Origin: an uncultured Marvinbryantia sp. | GTDB lineage: Bacteria; Bacillota; Clostridia; Lachnospirales; Lachnospiraceae | Direction of reading: 5' to 3' | DNA: 64,000 nucleotides | Assembly (NCBI GenBank): GCA_937915375.1 | Contig: CALDMO010000013.1 | Location: forward strand, 27,824-91,823 | Shown: positions 17,185 to 25,820 of the stretch, one piece after another | Layout: each line of letters starts with the position of its first letter | Numbering within the stretch: position 1 is the first letter of the stretch | The notes under the pieces: generated by a model | The model's input: only the letters and a program-made list of their open reading frames with translations | The model's database searches: none | Told to the model about the DNA's origin: nothing | Translations under genes and position numbers: made by a program

Positions 17185-17213
17185 TTGCACAAGCCAAAAA
17201 TCTATGCTATACT
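17185..17213 (+). promoter_or_regulatory. Sigma-A promoter of queT
   Basis: TTGCAC and TATACT are separated by exactly 17 bp. Transcription would start near 17220, giving a leader of about 117 nt. The promoter abuts the right edge of the direct repeat. Confidence 0.75.
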
Positions 17214-17225
17214 CTCCCTCGTTGC

Positions 17226-17307
17226 AAAGCCCGAAAAACCAAGGTCTATAAGGCTTTCCGCCGATTTCCGGCGTTAAATGAATCGTGTGTTCGAGACCTT
17301 CCACACG
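17226..17307 (+). promoter_or_regulatory. Pseudoknot-like queT leader, candidate preQ1 riboswitch
   Basis: AAAGCC (17226-17231) pairs with GGCTTT (17252-17257). The loop they enclose carries AAGGTCT (17241-17247), which is complementary to AGACCTT (17294-17300), a hairpin-loop-to-outside pseudoknot. Between them is hairpin CGCCG/CGGCG (17259-17273), and AGACCTT itself lies in the loop of CGTGTG/CACACG (17284-17307). The ribosome site AAGGAG follows at 17321. Leaders of queT genes are often preQ1 riboswitches, and class II and III have pseudoknots of this type. The class is not assigned. Confidence 0.5.
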
Positions 17308-17336
17308 TAAAACAAAACTAAAGGAGAAAACTAAAT

Positions 17337-17855
17337 ATGAAAAACAAAAATGTACTGTACATGACACAGGCAGCGATGATTGCTGCCCTCTACGTGGTTC
17401 TGACACTGATCGCCAACGCTCTCGGACTGGCGAATCATGCCGTTCAGCTTCGTTTTTCTGAAGCTCTCACGATTCTGCCGTTTTTTACGCCTGCGGCAAT
17501 CCCCGGATTGTTCGTCGGCTGTATTATCAGCAATCTTCTGGCAGGCGGCATCATGCTGGATGTCGTATTCGGCAGCATCGCCACGCTGATTGGCGCATTC
17601 GGAACTTATGCACTGCGCAAAGCGGCGCAGGGTACCTTTGCCCGCAGGGCGATTCTAACGATTCCGCCAGTTCTGGCAAATACGATTATTGTCCCGATCA
17701 TTTTAAAATACGGCTATGGTCTGCCGACTTCCTTTGCCTTTAACGCAATGACAGTCTGCATCGGAGAAATCCTTTCCTGCACCGTATTGGGACTTCTGCT
17801 GATCTGTGTTCTTGAAAAATATAAAAATGTGATTTTCCGCGACCAACTCGCATAA
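17337..17855 (+). CDS. queT: QueT family queuosine-precursor transporter (ECF S component)
   Basis: A 172-residue membrane protein with five to six helices. MKNKNVLYMTQAAMIAALYVVLTLIANALGL and VQLRFSEALTILPFFTPAAIPGLFVGCIISNLLAGG match QueT, the substrate-binding S subunit that works with a shared ECF energizing module to import a queuine precursor such as preQ1. No ECF ATPase or T subunit is encoded nearby, as usual for group II ECF systems. It is preceded by its own promoter and a structured leader and followed by a strong terminator. Confidence 0.9.
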   Translation: MKNKNVLYMTQAAMIAALYVVLTLIANALGLANHAVQLRFSEALTILPFFTPAAIPGLFVGCIISNLLAGGIMLDVVFGSIATLIGAFGTYALRKAAQGTFARRAILTIPPVLANTIIVPIILKYGYGLPTSFAFNAMTVCIGEILSCTVLGLLLICVLEKYKNVIFRDQLA

Positions 17856-17883
17856 ATCACAACGCTTACAGGCTTTTGCATCA

Positions 17884-17935
17884 AAAAACGGCTCTGCGCC
17901 GCATTCTTCTTCTGAATGCCCGCAAAGCCGTTTTT
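17884..17935. terminator. Bidirectional terminator between queT and the convergent gene
   Basis: A long interrupted stem (AAAACGGCT with AGCCGTTTT, then TGCG/CGCA and GCATTC/GAATGC) flanked by an A run and a T run, placed between two convergent genes. Confidence 0.9.
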
Positions 17936-17957
17936 CTTCACCTTATTATACCGAGCC

Positions 17958-20411
17958 CTATTGCTGCGGTTTGTCCAAAAATCCGATAAAGACATATCCG
18001 GATTCCTCAAACAATTTTTCCCAATCTGTGTCCGCAAGCAAATAAGTTTCTTCCGCACCCGGTTCATAAAAACGAATATTGGCCCAATTATCATATCCCA
18101 ACAGAATCCGTACGCCTTCCGTAGTATCTGCAATCACTGGATTTCCCTCACTGATAAAATAAAGAACAGATTCCGTATTGCATCCGGTCAGATCAAATAC
18201 CCATTTATCCGGCAGCTGTTCCCGTAATGCAGCAACATCCATATTTCCGCTTAATATGCTCTGCTCTACCTGTTCCATCGGTATCTCAGAAACATCCTTT
18301 CTGTTTCCTCTTTCCCAGATATACTGTTGTTCCTGATTGACCACCACGCCAAACTGCGAATCTGCACGGACAATTGCTGTATTCGCATTCTCATAAATGC
18401 TGTCCAACCGCCCCTTCGCATAGACATAGTAACGTTCTTCCGTATGCTCCTTTTCTGGAATAGTTACTTCTTTCCACTTAGGCTGCACCACCATCTTACC
18501 GCGTACTGCCTGCGGGGTTTTTCCAGCAAAATCTTCTCCCACCAACAGCACCATCTCCGTCTGCTTTCGCTTGCTCACCTGCGTCGTCAAACCGACGGAA
18601 GAATCTTCCCCTGAATTATCAATGATATGATCCGCCGCCATCTCTTCCCAGCTGTCACCCGATTTTCTCATACGGGTCAGTGTCAGCAGCTGATTGGAAA
18701 TTTCTGCATCGGTCACATAAATACCGGTCTCGCCGTATTCTTTCACAATTTCTCCCTGCTCGTTCATAATAAACAGCGTTTTGATTGGAAACAGCTCGTT
18801 GCCTTCATGCGAAGAATCAATGTCCTGTTCCTCCGCGATACCGTAAACAAGAGCATCCTCCAGATAACCAATCATACGAATCCGTTCATTCTCTCCACAG
18901 GTAATCTTGCTGACTTCCTTCGTATTCAGATCATAAACATTAATTGTCCTGGAATCATAAGCCTCATTTTCTTCCAAATAACAGAAGTAACGTCCGGAAC
19001 GAGAGCCAGCATAACAATCCGGTTTTAAATTCTCCACCAGCTTATTCATTTCCAGCGTCATCAGATTGATCTCATAAACGTCTCCGTCAACTAACAGGAA
19101 GAACGTCTCCTGGTCATCCGTTACATAAGAAAGCTCCTGCACATCCGATTTCAAAAGATCGTAAGATCTGCTGGTATCCGCAAACAGCAATTCCTCAATG
19201 CCTCCTGATGATGCGTCATAGTAATAGACGGCCGCACCGGATTCTCCTTCATGCCGTCCGCGGTTCATATAACCCGCAACTACAAAAAACATATTTCCGT
19301 TTGTGCTCAAATTCAGCACCTTGATCTCATGCTGTCCATAAATATCGCGATAATCGCTGTTGTCTTTCTGACGGAAAGTAAATACCTGCGCCATCTTACC
19401 GCTGGAAACGTTGTAGCACCACAACTCACCGCCCAACACAAAGGCAAAATATTGCTGATCGGCGTCTGTTACATAGGAAATATCCCGGTCACAGATACCA
19501 AGATTTACACCCGTATCTGTAATCACATTGTTATCCGGGTTAAAAATCTCGTTTGTCGAACGCTCAAAATCCAGCAGCATCACGGTCTCATCCGCATAGC
19601 GCAGACGGAAATATTCATTGACCGTATACAGTTCTATCTGTCCTTCTTCATTTTGAGCGCTGATCAAATATTCCTGTACAATCGTTGCCGTTGTCTCATT
19701 CAATTCTTTGATCATCGGAATCGACTTATAGTAAATCTGTGGGTTTAGTTGGCCCCATGCAAGCTGATCTGTTGTCGTGTGAATATCCATATAGGAAAGA
19801 TTTACTTCCTGAACATCCCTCTCCGGTTCCAGATAAACTGCCAGACTATCCGCCCCCTCTTTATTCAGGCTGCGATCGGAAAATGAAATTACAAAATCCA
19901 GATATTCCTTAGTATGAAGGCTGTCCTGCTGCACTACACGTGTATAGTAGTAAACATCGCGTTCATCGCAGCGCAGCTGAATTTTCAGCACATATTCCTG
20001 CTCCATACGCAGCTGATTCTGTAATACGAACGACGCGTCTATCGAATCCTCACCGTAAGTGATATCTGTCACCTTTGTGTTTTCCAGCGACGTTTTGCCA
20101 TCCGCCGTAAACACTTCAAAATAAATATCACTCACCTCTTCCCCAAACGTTTCCACACGGATGCTCACATCTCTCTGTGTAGAAATCGGCGTCAAAGTAT
20201 CACGCACCGCCGTCACTGACATCGGCTTTACATAACCATGCAGCGGATTCATCGCCACATCGCGGTAAACCATATATACGAGCGGCAAAGTCGCCTGCGA
20301 CATTTCTTCTGTTCTGGTCTTTGTTTCATCGTTGATCGTCAGCGCGAAAACGCCTGCGGCACCGGCAAACACCAACAGCAGAACTATGATTCTGATCAAT
20401 ATTTTTTTCAT
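17958..20411 (-). CDS. Large membrane-anchored extracytoplasmic protein, function unknown
   Basis: An 817-residue protein with one N-terminal transmembrane helix or uncleaved signal (residues 5-24) and a long extracytoplasmic part. Residues 60-260 look beta-rich. Residues 270-600 contain repeated short strands with YVTDADQQYFAFVLGG, LNLSTNGNMFFVVAGYMNRG and SGRYFCYLEENEAYDSRTINVYDL, suggesting a beta-propeller. The last 60 residues (GNPVIADTTEGVRILLGYDNW, then FYEPG) recall the end of C39-like papain-fold domains but lack the catalytic His context. It overlaps the methyltransferase gene upstream by 4 bp, so the two are translationally coupled. No function is assigned; the propeller and C39 readings are inference. 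Confidence 0.7.
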   Translation of the reverse strand: MKKILIRIIVLLLVFAGAAGVFALTINDETKTRTEEMSQATLPLVYMVYRDVAMNPLHGYVKPMSVTAVRDTLTPISTQRDVSIRVETFGEEVSDIYFEVFTADGKTSLENTKVTDITYGEDSIDASFVLQNQLRMEQEYVLKIQLRCDERDVYYYTRVVQQDSLHTKEYLDFVISFSDRSLNKEGADSLAVYLEPERDVQEVNLSYMDIHTTTDQLAWGQLNPQIYYKSIPMIKELNETTATIVQEYLISAQNEEGQIELYTVNEYFRLRYADETVMLLDFERSTNEIFNPDNNVITDTGVNLGICDRDISYVTDADQQYFAFVLGGELWCYNVSSGKMAQVFTFRQKDNSDYRDIYGQHEIKVLNLSTNGNMFFVVAGYMNRGRHEGESGAAVYYYDASSGGIEELLFADTSRSYDLLKSDVQELSYVTDDQETFFLLVDGDVYEINLMTLEMNKLVENLKPDCYAGSRSGRYFCYLEENEAYDSRTINVYDLNTKEVSKITCGENERIRMIGYLEDALVYGIAEEQDIDSSHEGNELFPIKTLFIMNEQGEIVKEYGETGIYVTDAEISNQLLTLTRMRKSGDSWEEMAADHIIDNSGEDSSVGLTTQVSKRKQTEMVLLVGEDFAGKTPQAVRGKMVVQPKWKEVTIPEKEHTEERYYVYAKGRLDSIYENANTAIVRADSQFGVVVNQEQQYIWERGNRKDVSEIPMEQVEQSILSGNMDVAALREQLPDKWVFDLTGCNTESVLYFISEGNPVIADTTEGVRILLGYDNWANIRFYEPGAEETYLLADTDWEKLFEESGYVFIGFLDKPQQ

Positions 20412-21607
20412 TTGCCACTCTCCTTAAACAACGTATCCAGCAGCGGCTTTGCATTCCACGCCTGCATACATTCCCGCAGTCGCTTATCTGCACTGCCTTT
20501 CTCTCCCTGCTCTATGTTTACTTCCCGCATTTGCCGCGGCAGAATCCGGCTGTTCTTTCTCACCGCGCGAATCAAAATATTTTTCGGCGTGTGTTCCATA
20601 TCTATAAATTCCAGGATCTGCACCTGATACCCCTGTTCTTCCAACAGATTTGCCCGAAAAGCATCCGTCAGAAGCGATGCCATACGTTCTTTAATCAGAC
20701 TGTATTTTAAAACCGGCTGCATCAGTTCGCTTTTGATCTGCCTATTCAATTCATGCTGACAGCACGGCACGGAAAGAATTACCTTCGCTCCCCATTCCAC
20801 GGCCTTGTAAAGTGCATAATCCGTCGCCGTATCACACGCGTGCAGCGTCACCACAACATCCACCTGATCAACACCCTCATAAGAAGCAATATCCCCCGTT
20901 AAAAACTGCAGATTCTCATATCCGTATTTCTTCGCAAGTGCACTGCAGTGTTCAATCACATCCTCTTTGAGATCCAGCCCGATCATCTGCACATCATATC
21001 CATGCTGCTCATGCAGAAAATAGTACATAGCAAATGTCAGGTAAGATTTTCCGCATCCAAAATCAATGATCGTCAGCCTGCGTTTTCTGTCAAGCGCCGG
21101 AAGCACATCCGCCACAAACTCCAGAAATCGGTTGATCTGCCGGAATTTATCATAACGGGAACGAACGATCTTCCCCTCCTGCGTCATCACGCCCAAATCT
21201 ACCAGAAACGGAACAGCCGTTCCCTCCTCCAACAGATAACGCTTTTTTCGATTATGTTCCAGCATCCCCTGCTGTCTTACCTGCTGTATTTTTTTTACCT
21301 TTACCGTCGCTTTTCCTTTTTTGCTGACCAGAGTGCTGATCGACGACGCCATCGTGTCCATTTGCAGCTGCTTATAATCGTTCTGCATCCATGTCAGCAT
21401 TTGTGCCTCTATCTCCGCCGCAGTATAATTTTTATGAAATTCCCGCTTTCCATCCGAAACAGCCGTCTGAAACAGCAATTCCCCGCCGATGCGGACCGGA
21501 CGTATCTTTACCTTATCAAAACTGTCTCCGTGCCGCTTGCCACTGATCGTGGCACGCAGCAGGTTTTCATTTAAATTTTCTGCAAGTACCTTTTGTAATT
21601 GTTCCAT
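20408..21607 (-). CDS. Class I SAM-dependent methyltransferase (Methyltransf_32-like)
   Basis: A 399-residue protein. An N-terminal domain of about 150 residues precedes a Rossmann methyltransferase core: the SAM-binding motif IIDFGCGKSYLTFAMYYFL (about residue 180), the acidic loop IGLDLKEDVIEHC, VVTLHACDTATDYAL and the conserved VPCCQHELN. The ACDTATD and PCCxHE motifs are typical of the Methyltransf_32 (METTL25-like) group, whose bacterial members have no established substrate. The 4-bp overlap with the downstream 817-residue membrane protein indicates an operon, but no shared function is evident. Confidence 0.8.
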   Translation of the reverse strand: MEQLQKVLAENLNENLLRATISGKRHGDSFDKVKIRPVRIGGELLFQTAVSDGKREFHKNYTAAEIEAQMLTWMQNDYKQLQMDTMASSISTLVSKKGKATVKVKKIQQVRQQGMLEHNRKKRYLLEEGTAVPFLVDLGVMTQEGKIVRSRYDKFRQINRFLEFVADVLPALDRKRRLTIIDFGCGKSYLTFAMYYFLHEQHGYDVQMIGLDLKEDVIEHCSALAKKYGYENLQFLTGDIASYEGVDQVDVVVTLHACDTATDYALYKAVEWGAKVILSVPCCQHELNRQIKSELMQPVLKYSLIKERMASLLTDAFRANLLEEQGYQVQILEFIDMEHTPKNILIRAVRKNSRILPRQMREVNIEQGEKGSADKRLRECMQAWNAKPLLDTLFKESGK

Positions 21608-21691
21608 TTGTTTCTCCTGAATTGACTTCGTATGTCTATATTAATCTTTTTCCCCTAAAACCTCAACCATAAATTTCAGATTTCACACCGG

Positions 21692-22375
21692 TCAGCGGCG
21701 GCATCTGCGATGACGGCACCTTCTGCGGTGCATTTCCTGAAATAGCAGCACCTGAATAAAATCATTCAGCCAATTTTGTTGCGGCGGGTAACGCCTGCGG
21801 TTCTCCCGGTTCATCACAAGCATATCATCCTGATCAATACTCTCCTCTATCGGATAGCGATCCTTCACTTTTTCATAAATGTCTGCTGTCATTTTGCGTA
21901 CACGTTCTTTGTCCGGTATAGAATCAAACATCATGCTGCCCTCATATTCCAAACTGTCACAGACATTTTCTACCTCAGACAAAATAATTTTCGCCATATC
22001 CGGATACATTTCTTTCAATTTCTGCCAATCGTATTCATCTGCGTCTGTCATCGGCACGTCCTCATATCCCGCTGTCGCCGTCCTCTGCTCCATCTGCTGC
22101 GTCTCATCGAGCAGTTCCATTTTACGCTGTGTTCCGAACGGAATCGCCTCCGGTACAGGTACGGTTTCTTTGATCAGTTTCGCAAGCATTTCATCCGCAT
22201 CTGTGTGCAAATCGCGCTGCACAGGCGGAACATCCTCCCGTACAAAAGCGCGTTTTTCCTGTTCTCCCCTTCGCAGCCACTGCGGCGGAATCTGCCCCTC
22301 ATTCATCATCTGGTCGCAGTTAGGATAACAAGGACACTGCCTTACACAATTGCACGAATTATGATTTTTTCCCAT
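21692..22375 (-). CDS. Uncharacterised Cys- and Arg-rich protein, possibly spore-associated
   Basis: A 227-residue protein starting at 22375 (CAGGAG 6 nt upstream; a longer in-frame reading upstream lacks a ribosome site). The N-terminus has the cysteine cluster CNCVRQCPCYPNC. The middle is acidic and helical, with KLKEMYPDMAKIILSEVENVCDSLEYEGSMMFD. The C-terminus ends in the basic, Cys-containing HRRRCRHRRCRR. The conserved-looking middle and the Cys/Arg ends recall small spore coat proteins, but no family was recognised and this role is inference. There are no membrane segments. Confidence 0.65.
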   Translation of the reverse strand: MGKNHNSCNCVRQCPCYPNCDQMMNEGQIPPQWLRRGEQEKRAFVREDVPPVQRDLHTDADEMLAKLIKETVPVPEAIPFGTQRKMELLDETQQMEQRTATAGYEDVPMTDADEYDWQKLKEMYPDMAKIILSEVENVCDSLEYEGSMMFDSIPDKERVRKMTADIYEKVKDRYPIEESIDQDDMLVMNRENRRRYPPQQNWLNDFIQVLLFQEMHRRRCRHRRCRR

Positions 22376-22567
22376 AAAAGGCTCCTGTTTCACATTTCTA
22401 TTAACATATGCGAAACCCCTTATTTGGTGAGAAGCGCTGCCGGCAATACGGGCAATATAAAAAATATACCTCGGCATATTCCTCAAAACGTTTTATGATA
22501 TAGGAAAATGAGATCTGCCCATATTGAAAAACCATCCGGCAGGAAAAAACCTCCGGATGGTCTCCTT

Positions 22568-23791
22568 TTATTTCTTTTTCCACAACGCGTGTAACGACTG
22601 GCCGCTCACAAAGATTTTTTCATAAATCCGGCTGCACATTTTTTCCAGTTCATCCGCACACTTGGTTCTCATCACAAGCTGACCGATACGGTCAGAACCA
22701 TTCTGCACCTGTCGAACTTCTTCCCCGACGAGATAATCCAGCGAGATTTCCATTCCGTCTCTGCGCATTTTTGCAAGTCCCGCCTCATCGATTGCCGTTA
22801 CCATGCCGTTGATCGGTGAAAACAGAAGCCTTGACATACACGGCGTCTGTCCTTTTGCCGTAAAATCAGGCGCACATCCCAATGCATTTTCCAGAATCTT
22901 TTCATAAAAAGAAAAACCGCTGTAAATTGAAATCAGTTCCGGAATTCCTGTCGCGCCCGCACGTCCGCCGATTTCCAGAATCCAAGCCTGTTCACCGGAT
23001 ACCAGCACATCTGCGTTAAACGCACAGTTATCAAGTCCGGTTGCCCGCACGGCAAGTTCCATCTGCCGACAGATTTCCGTATAAAGCTTCGGTTCACAAG
23101 AAAGCGGAAATCCATGTCCAGCCGGAATCGTCGTTCCTCCGGTACGCAGCACAAATTTTTCATGCGGCAGCATCAAAACGATCTCACCGCCTGAAACAAA
23201 GCCGTCCACGCCTATTTCGTGCCCTTCCACAAATTCCTCCAGCAAAATGTAGGGCTGACGCGTCACCTTCTGCGCCTCAAAATAAGCGCACTCCAATTCT
23301 TCCACATCCATTATCTTTGTGATACCGCGGCTTCCGGAACTGTCTACCGCTTTCACCATCGCCGCCTTTGCCCCCTGTGCCTGCATCTGAGCGAATACTT
23401 GTTGTGCTTCCGAAAGTGAATACGTCTTATAAAACTTTGCGCTGGAAACACCGCCTCTGGCAAATGCCTCCTTCATACGACATTTATCTGTCACCGTCAG
23501 GGCTGCTTCGCACGGTATTCCGTTCAGGTGCAGTTTACGGCATACATATCCGACTGTATACATGGCAACATCCGTACCGGTCGTACAAATACCGTCAATC
23601 TGCTCTTTCCGGGCTGCCTCCAGAACCGCCTCCGCGTCCGTTGTATTCAGATAATAGCATTTATCCGCCAGCTTAAAGCCCGGATAATGCCCCTGATAGC
23701 TGACCACAATCGTATAATACCCTTTTTTCTTCGCTTCCAAAATCAAAGGGACCTGATAAACTCCGGCCCCCAATATCATTATTTTTTTCAT
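22568..23791 (-). CDS. ATP-grasp domain enzyme
   Basis: A 407-residue ATP-grasp protein of the carbamoyl-phosphate synthase large-chain-like group. The N-terminal pre-grasp domain starts MKKIMILGAGVYQVPLI and contains GICTTGTD. The grasp domain shows VKAVDSSGSRGITKI (ATP-binding loop), ILLEEFVEGHEIGVDGF and the Mg-ligand region WILEIGGRAGATGIPEL. Such enzymes join a carboxylate to an amine via an acyl phosphate. The ATG lies within the end of the glycosyltransferase gene (4-bp overlap), so the two are translationally coupled. This suggests amino-acid or similar decoration of an envelope glycan, which is inference. Confidence 0.85.
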   Translation of the reverse strand: MKKIMILGAGVYQVPLILEAKKKGYYTIVVSYQGHYPGFKLADKCYYLNTTDAEAVLEAARKEQIDGICTTGTDVAMYTVGYVCRKLHLNGIPCEAALTVTDKCRMKEAFARGGVSSAKFYKTYSLSEAQQVFAQMQAQGAKAAMVKAVDSSGSRGITKIMDVEELECAYFEAQKVTRQPYILLEEFVEGHEIGVDGFVSGGEIVLMLPHEKFVLRTGGTTIPAGHGFPLSCEPKLYTEICRQMELAVRATGLDNCAFNADVLVSGEQAWILEIGGRAGATGIPELISIYSGFSFYEKILENALGCAPDFTAKGQTPCMSRLLFSPINGMVTAIDEAGLAKMRRDGMEISLDYLVGEEVRQVQNGSDRIGQLVMRTKCADELEKMCSRIYEKIFVSGQSLHALWKKK

Positions 23792-24735
23792 GGTTCTTCT
23801 CTGTCTCCGACTTTTGAAACATTATATGCTTCCCGGATAATATATTGCGGCGTATTATTAATACTCAAAATAATTTTTCCGAGATACTCTCCGATAATTC
23901 CCAGCACCAACAGAACAAATCCAAAAAACAGCAGCATCGCGCACATAATAGATGCCCAGCCCAACTGCTCGCTCGGTGCGATAATCTGACGGATCAACGT
24001 CGCCAACGCTCCGACAAAACCAGTGCAGGAAAAAATAATTCCCAGACACGAAGAAATACGCAGCGGTACAACGGAAAAGTTAAAATATGCCAGCCACAGC
24101 TTCACCAGCTTGCGGAACGTGTAGTTGGAACTGCCGACTTCACGCTTGTAATGCTCGATCGGAACATTTGCAATATTATTCGTCACCCGGTAGAAAATCG
24201 CATCAACATACGGGTTGAAATTTTTATACCGGATCACCTCATCCCGCACAAGGCGGTTAATCACCCAGTAATTACTGGAAACAATCTCTTTCGGACGCCC
24301 CAGCAGAATACGGGAAGTCACCGCGTTAAATTTGCTCGAAAGATTTTTTAAAAAAGAATTTTTGCGCACCGGATAAAGACCATACACCAGATCATATCCC
24401 TCCGCCGCTTTTCCCAGCATAATCGGCAGCTGCGACGGGTGCGTCTGCATATCGTCATCCATACCGACAATCAATTCCCCTTCCGCATAATGGAGCCCCG
24501 CCATAATCGCGTTATGCTGTCCAAAATTGCGTGCCAGATTAATCCCTTTTACAAACGGATATTTTTCACAAAGCTTACGAATCGTACCGATTGTGTTATC
24601 TTTCGAATAATCATTGACGAGCACAAACTCAACCGTATACTGCGGCATTTTTTCAAATTCTTTTATCGTCAGATCCACCAGTTCTCCGATGGTGTGTTCC
24701 GAATTGTAACACGGAACCACGATTGAAACCAACAT
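23788..24735 (-). CDS. Family 2 glycosyltransferase, polyprenyl-phosphate type
   Basis: A 315-residue membrane-bound GT2 enzyme. The start at 24735 is preferred because GAGGA is then properly spaced; an ATG 6 bp upstream is too close. The GT-A domain begins VSIVVPCYNSEHTI and contains VNDYSKDNT and the metal-binding GMDDDMQTHPSQL. Two C-terminal transmembrane helices (about residues 230-250 and 262-285) give the GtrB/ArnC/CsbB topology. Such enzymes load a sugar onto undecaprenyl phosphate at the inner face. The partner genes are the overlapping ATP-grasp enzyme and, divergently, two flippase-like proteins. The sugar is unknown. Confidence 0.88.
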   Translation of the reverse strand: MLVSIVVPCYNSEHTIGELVDLTIKEFEKMPQYTVEFVLVNDYSKDNTIGTIRKLCEKYPFVKGINLARNFGQHNAIMAGLHYAEGELIVGMDDDMQTHPSQLPIMLGKAAEGYDLVYGLYPVRKNSFLKNLSSKFNAVTSRILLGRPKEIVSSNYWVINRLVRDEVIRYKNFNPYVDAIFYRVTNNIANVPIEHYKREVGSSNYTFRKLVKLWLAYFNFSVVPLRISSCLGIIFSCTGFVGALATLIRQIIAPSEQLGWASIMCAMLLFFGFVLLVLGIIGEYLGKIILSINNTPQYIIREAYNVSKVGDREEP

Positions 24736-24852
24736 GGTCATTTCCTCTTTCTGTTCTTATAAAACTTAAATTTCAGCAAATATCAGGGAACATCATCTTT
24801 CGCCCCTAACATTCTGAGTATACTATATTCTGAAAAAAAGGAAAAGCAAAAG

Positions 24853-24881
24853 TTGACAAAAAAATAAAATAGATGTTTAAT
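24853..24881 (+). promoter_or_regulatory. Sigma-A promoter of the flippase-like gene pair
   Basis: A perfect TTGACA and TTTAAT with a 17-bp spacer, about 90 bp upstream of the first ArnE/SMR-like gene. Confidence 0.7.
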
Positions 24882-24971
24882 GATAACATGCTGTATTTGC
24901 TCGGAATCCTGTAATGACCAAAGCTTTCTCAGGATTTTCAAAATCTGCGTACAGCATAGAAACGGAGTTTT

Positions 24972-25322
24972 ATGGAACGAGCAAAAAATTATATTCAGCT
25001 CCATTTAAATATCTGCCTTTTTTCTTTCACTGGCGTATTTTCAAAATTGGCAGCTGTATATTACAATAAAGGCGGTCTTGCCGAACCCCGCGTTTATTTG
25101 TTTGCTTTTTTAATGCTGCTCAACTGCGGCATCTACGCAATTGCCTGGCAGCGTGTGATCCGTAAATTTTCTCTTTCGACAGCCTATGCAAACAAAAATG
25201 TGTATCTGATCTGGTCACAGATCTGGGCGTTTTTCATTTTCCGGGAAAATATTTCCCTGCAAAATATCATCGGTATGCTGATCATACTGGTGGGAGTGTG
25301 GATGGTGCAGAAATATGAATGA
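24972..25322 (+). CDS. Half-size EamA/SMR-like membrane protein (ArnE-like), first of a pair
   Basis: A 116-residue protein with four hydrophobic helices and the SMR/EamA C-terminal signature AYANKNVYLIWSQIWAFFIFRENISLQNIIGMLIILVGVWM. It overlaps the next gene by 8 bp, and the two together have the size of a full ten-TM-like EamA unit. Paired half-size proteins of this type (ArnE/ArnF) translocate undecaprenyl-phosphate-linked sugars. The divergent glycosyltransferase and ATP-grasp genes fit that role. Multidrug efflux is the alternative. Confidence 0.78.
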   Translation: MERAKNYIQLHLNICLFSFTGVFSKLAAVYYNKGGLAEPRVYLFAFLMLLNCGIYAIAWQRVIRKFSLSTAYANKNVYLIWSQIWAFFIFRENISLQNIIGMLIILVGVWMVQKYE

Positions 25323-25659
25323 TTATTTTTTTATCAGCCTGATGATCCTCGGCACGTTTTTCGGCGCGATTTCTCAGCTGCTTTTAAAGCAAAGCGCCAA
25401 TATAAAACACGATAATATCATCCGTGAATATTTAAACTGGCGCGTCATCACCGCCTACGGCATTTATTTCGGTGTACTGCTTTTAAATACCTACTGCTTC
25501 ACACGCATCGAAATGAAACTTGGTCCGGTTATCGACTGCTTTACCTACGTTTTTGTACTGCTGCTCTCGCATATGATCTTAAAAGAAAAAAGCAGCAAGG
25601 GAAAATGGCTCGGAAACGCAGTGATCCTGTTGGGGATTCTAATTTATACGACAGGATAA
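25315..25659 (+). CDS. Half-size EamA/SMR-like membrane protein (ArnF-like), second of a pair
   Basis: A 114-residue four-helix protein. Helix 1 (FFISLMILGTFFGAISQLLLK) and the last helices (GPVIDCFTYVFVLLLSHMILKEK, WLGNAVILLGILIYTTG) fit the SMR/EamA fold. Its start lies inside the preceding gene (8-bp overlap), so the two products are probably made in equal amounts and form a heterodimer. No partner beyond the divergent glycosyltransferase locus is seen. It is followed by a bidirectional terminator. Confidence 0.78.
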   Translation: MNDYFFISLMILGTFFGAISQLLLKQSANIKHDNIIREYLNWRVITAYGIYFGVLLLNTYCFTRIEMKLGPVIDCFTYVFVLLLSHMILKEKSSKGKWLGNAVILLGILIYTTG

Positions 25660-25705
25660 ATTTTAGTGTCAGCTGATTTTAGATACAGATTTTTTTAAGC
25701 AAAAT

Positions 25706-25748
25706 AAAAGTGCTCCGCTGCCGAAATCCGGTATGCGAAGCACTTTTT
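25706..25748. terminator. Bidirectional terminator
   Basis: AAAAGTGCT pairs with AGCACTTTT with an inner CGC/GCG and TGCCG/CGGTA extension. A run of A precedes and T follows, between the convergent flippase pair and the PH-domain gene. Confidence 0.85.
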
Positions 25749-25820
25749 GGTATTCTGTCATTTTTCTGTTTTAAGGAGCTTTCCCATTAAAGTTATCACT
25801 CTTCCCAACCACAAAACAAT

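Noticed and set aside
24783..25004. A 73-codon minus-strand frame between the glycosyltransferase and the flippase-like pair
   Set aside because: It overlaps the promoter and start of the plus-strand gene, lacks a ribosome site and has no domain.
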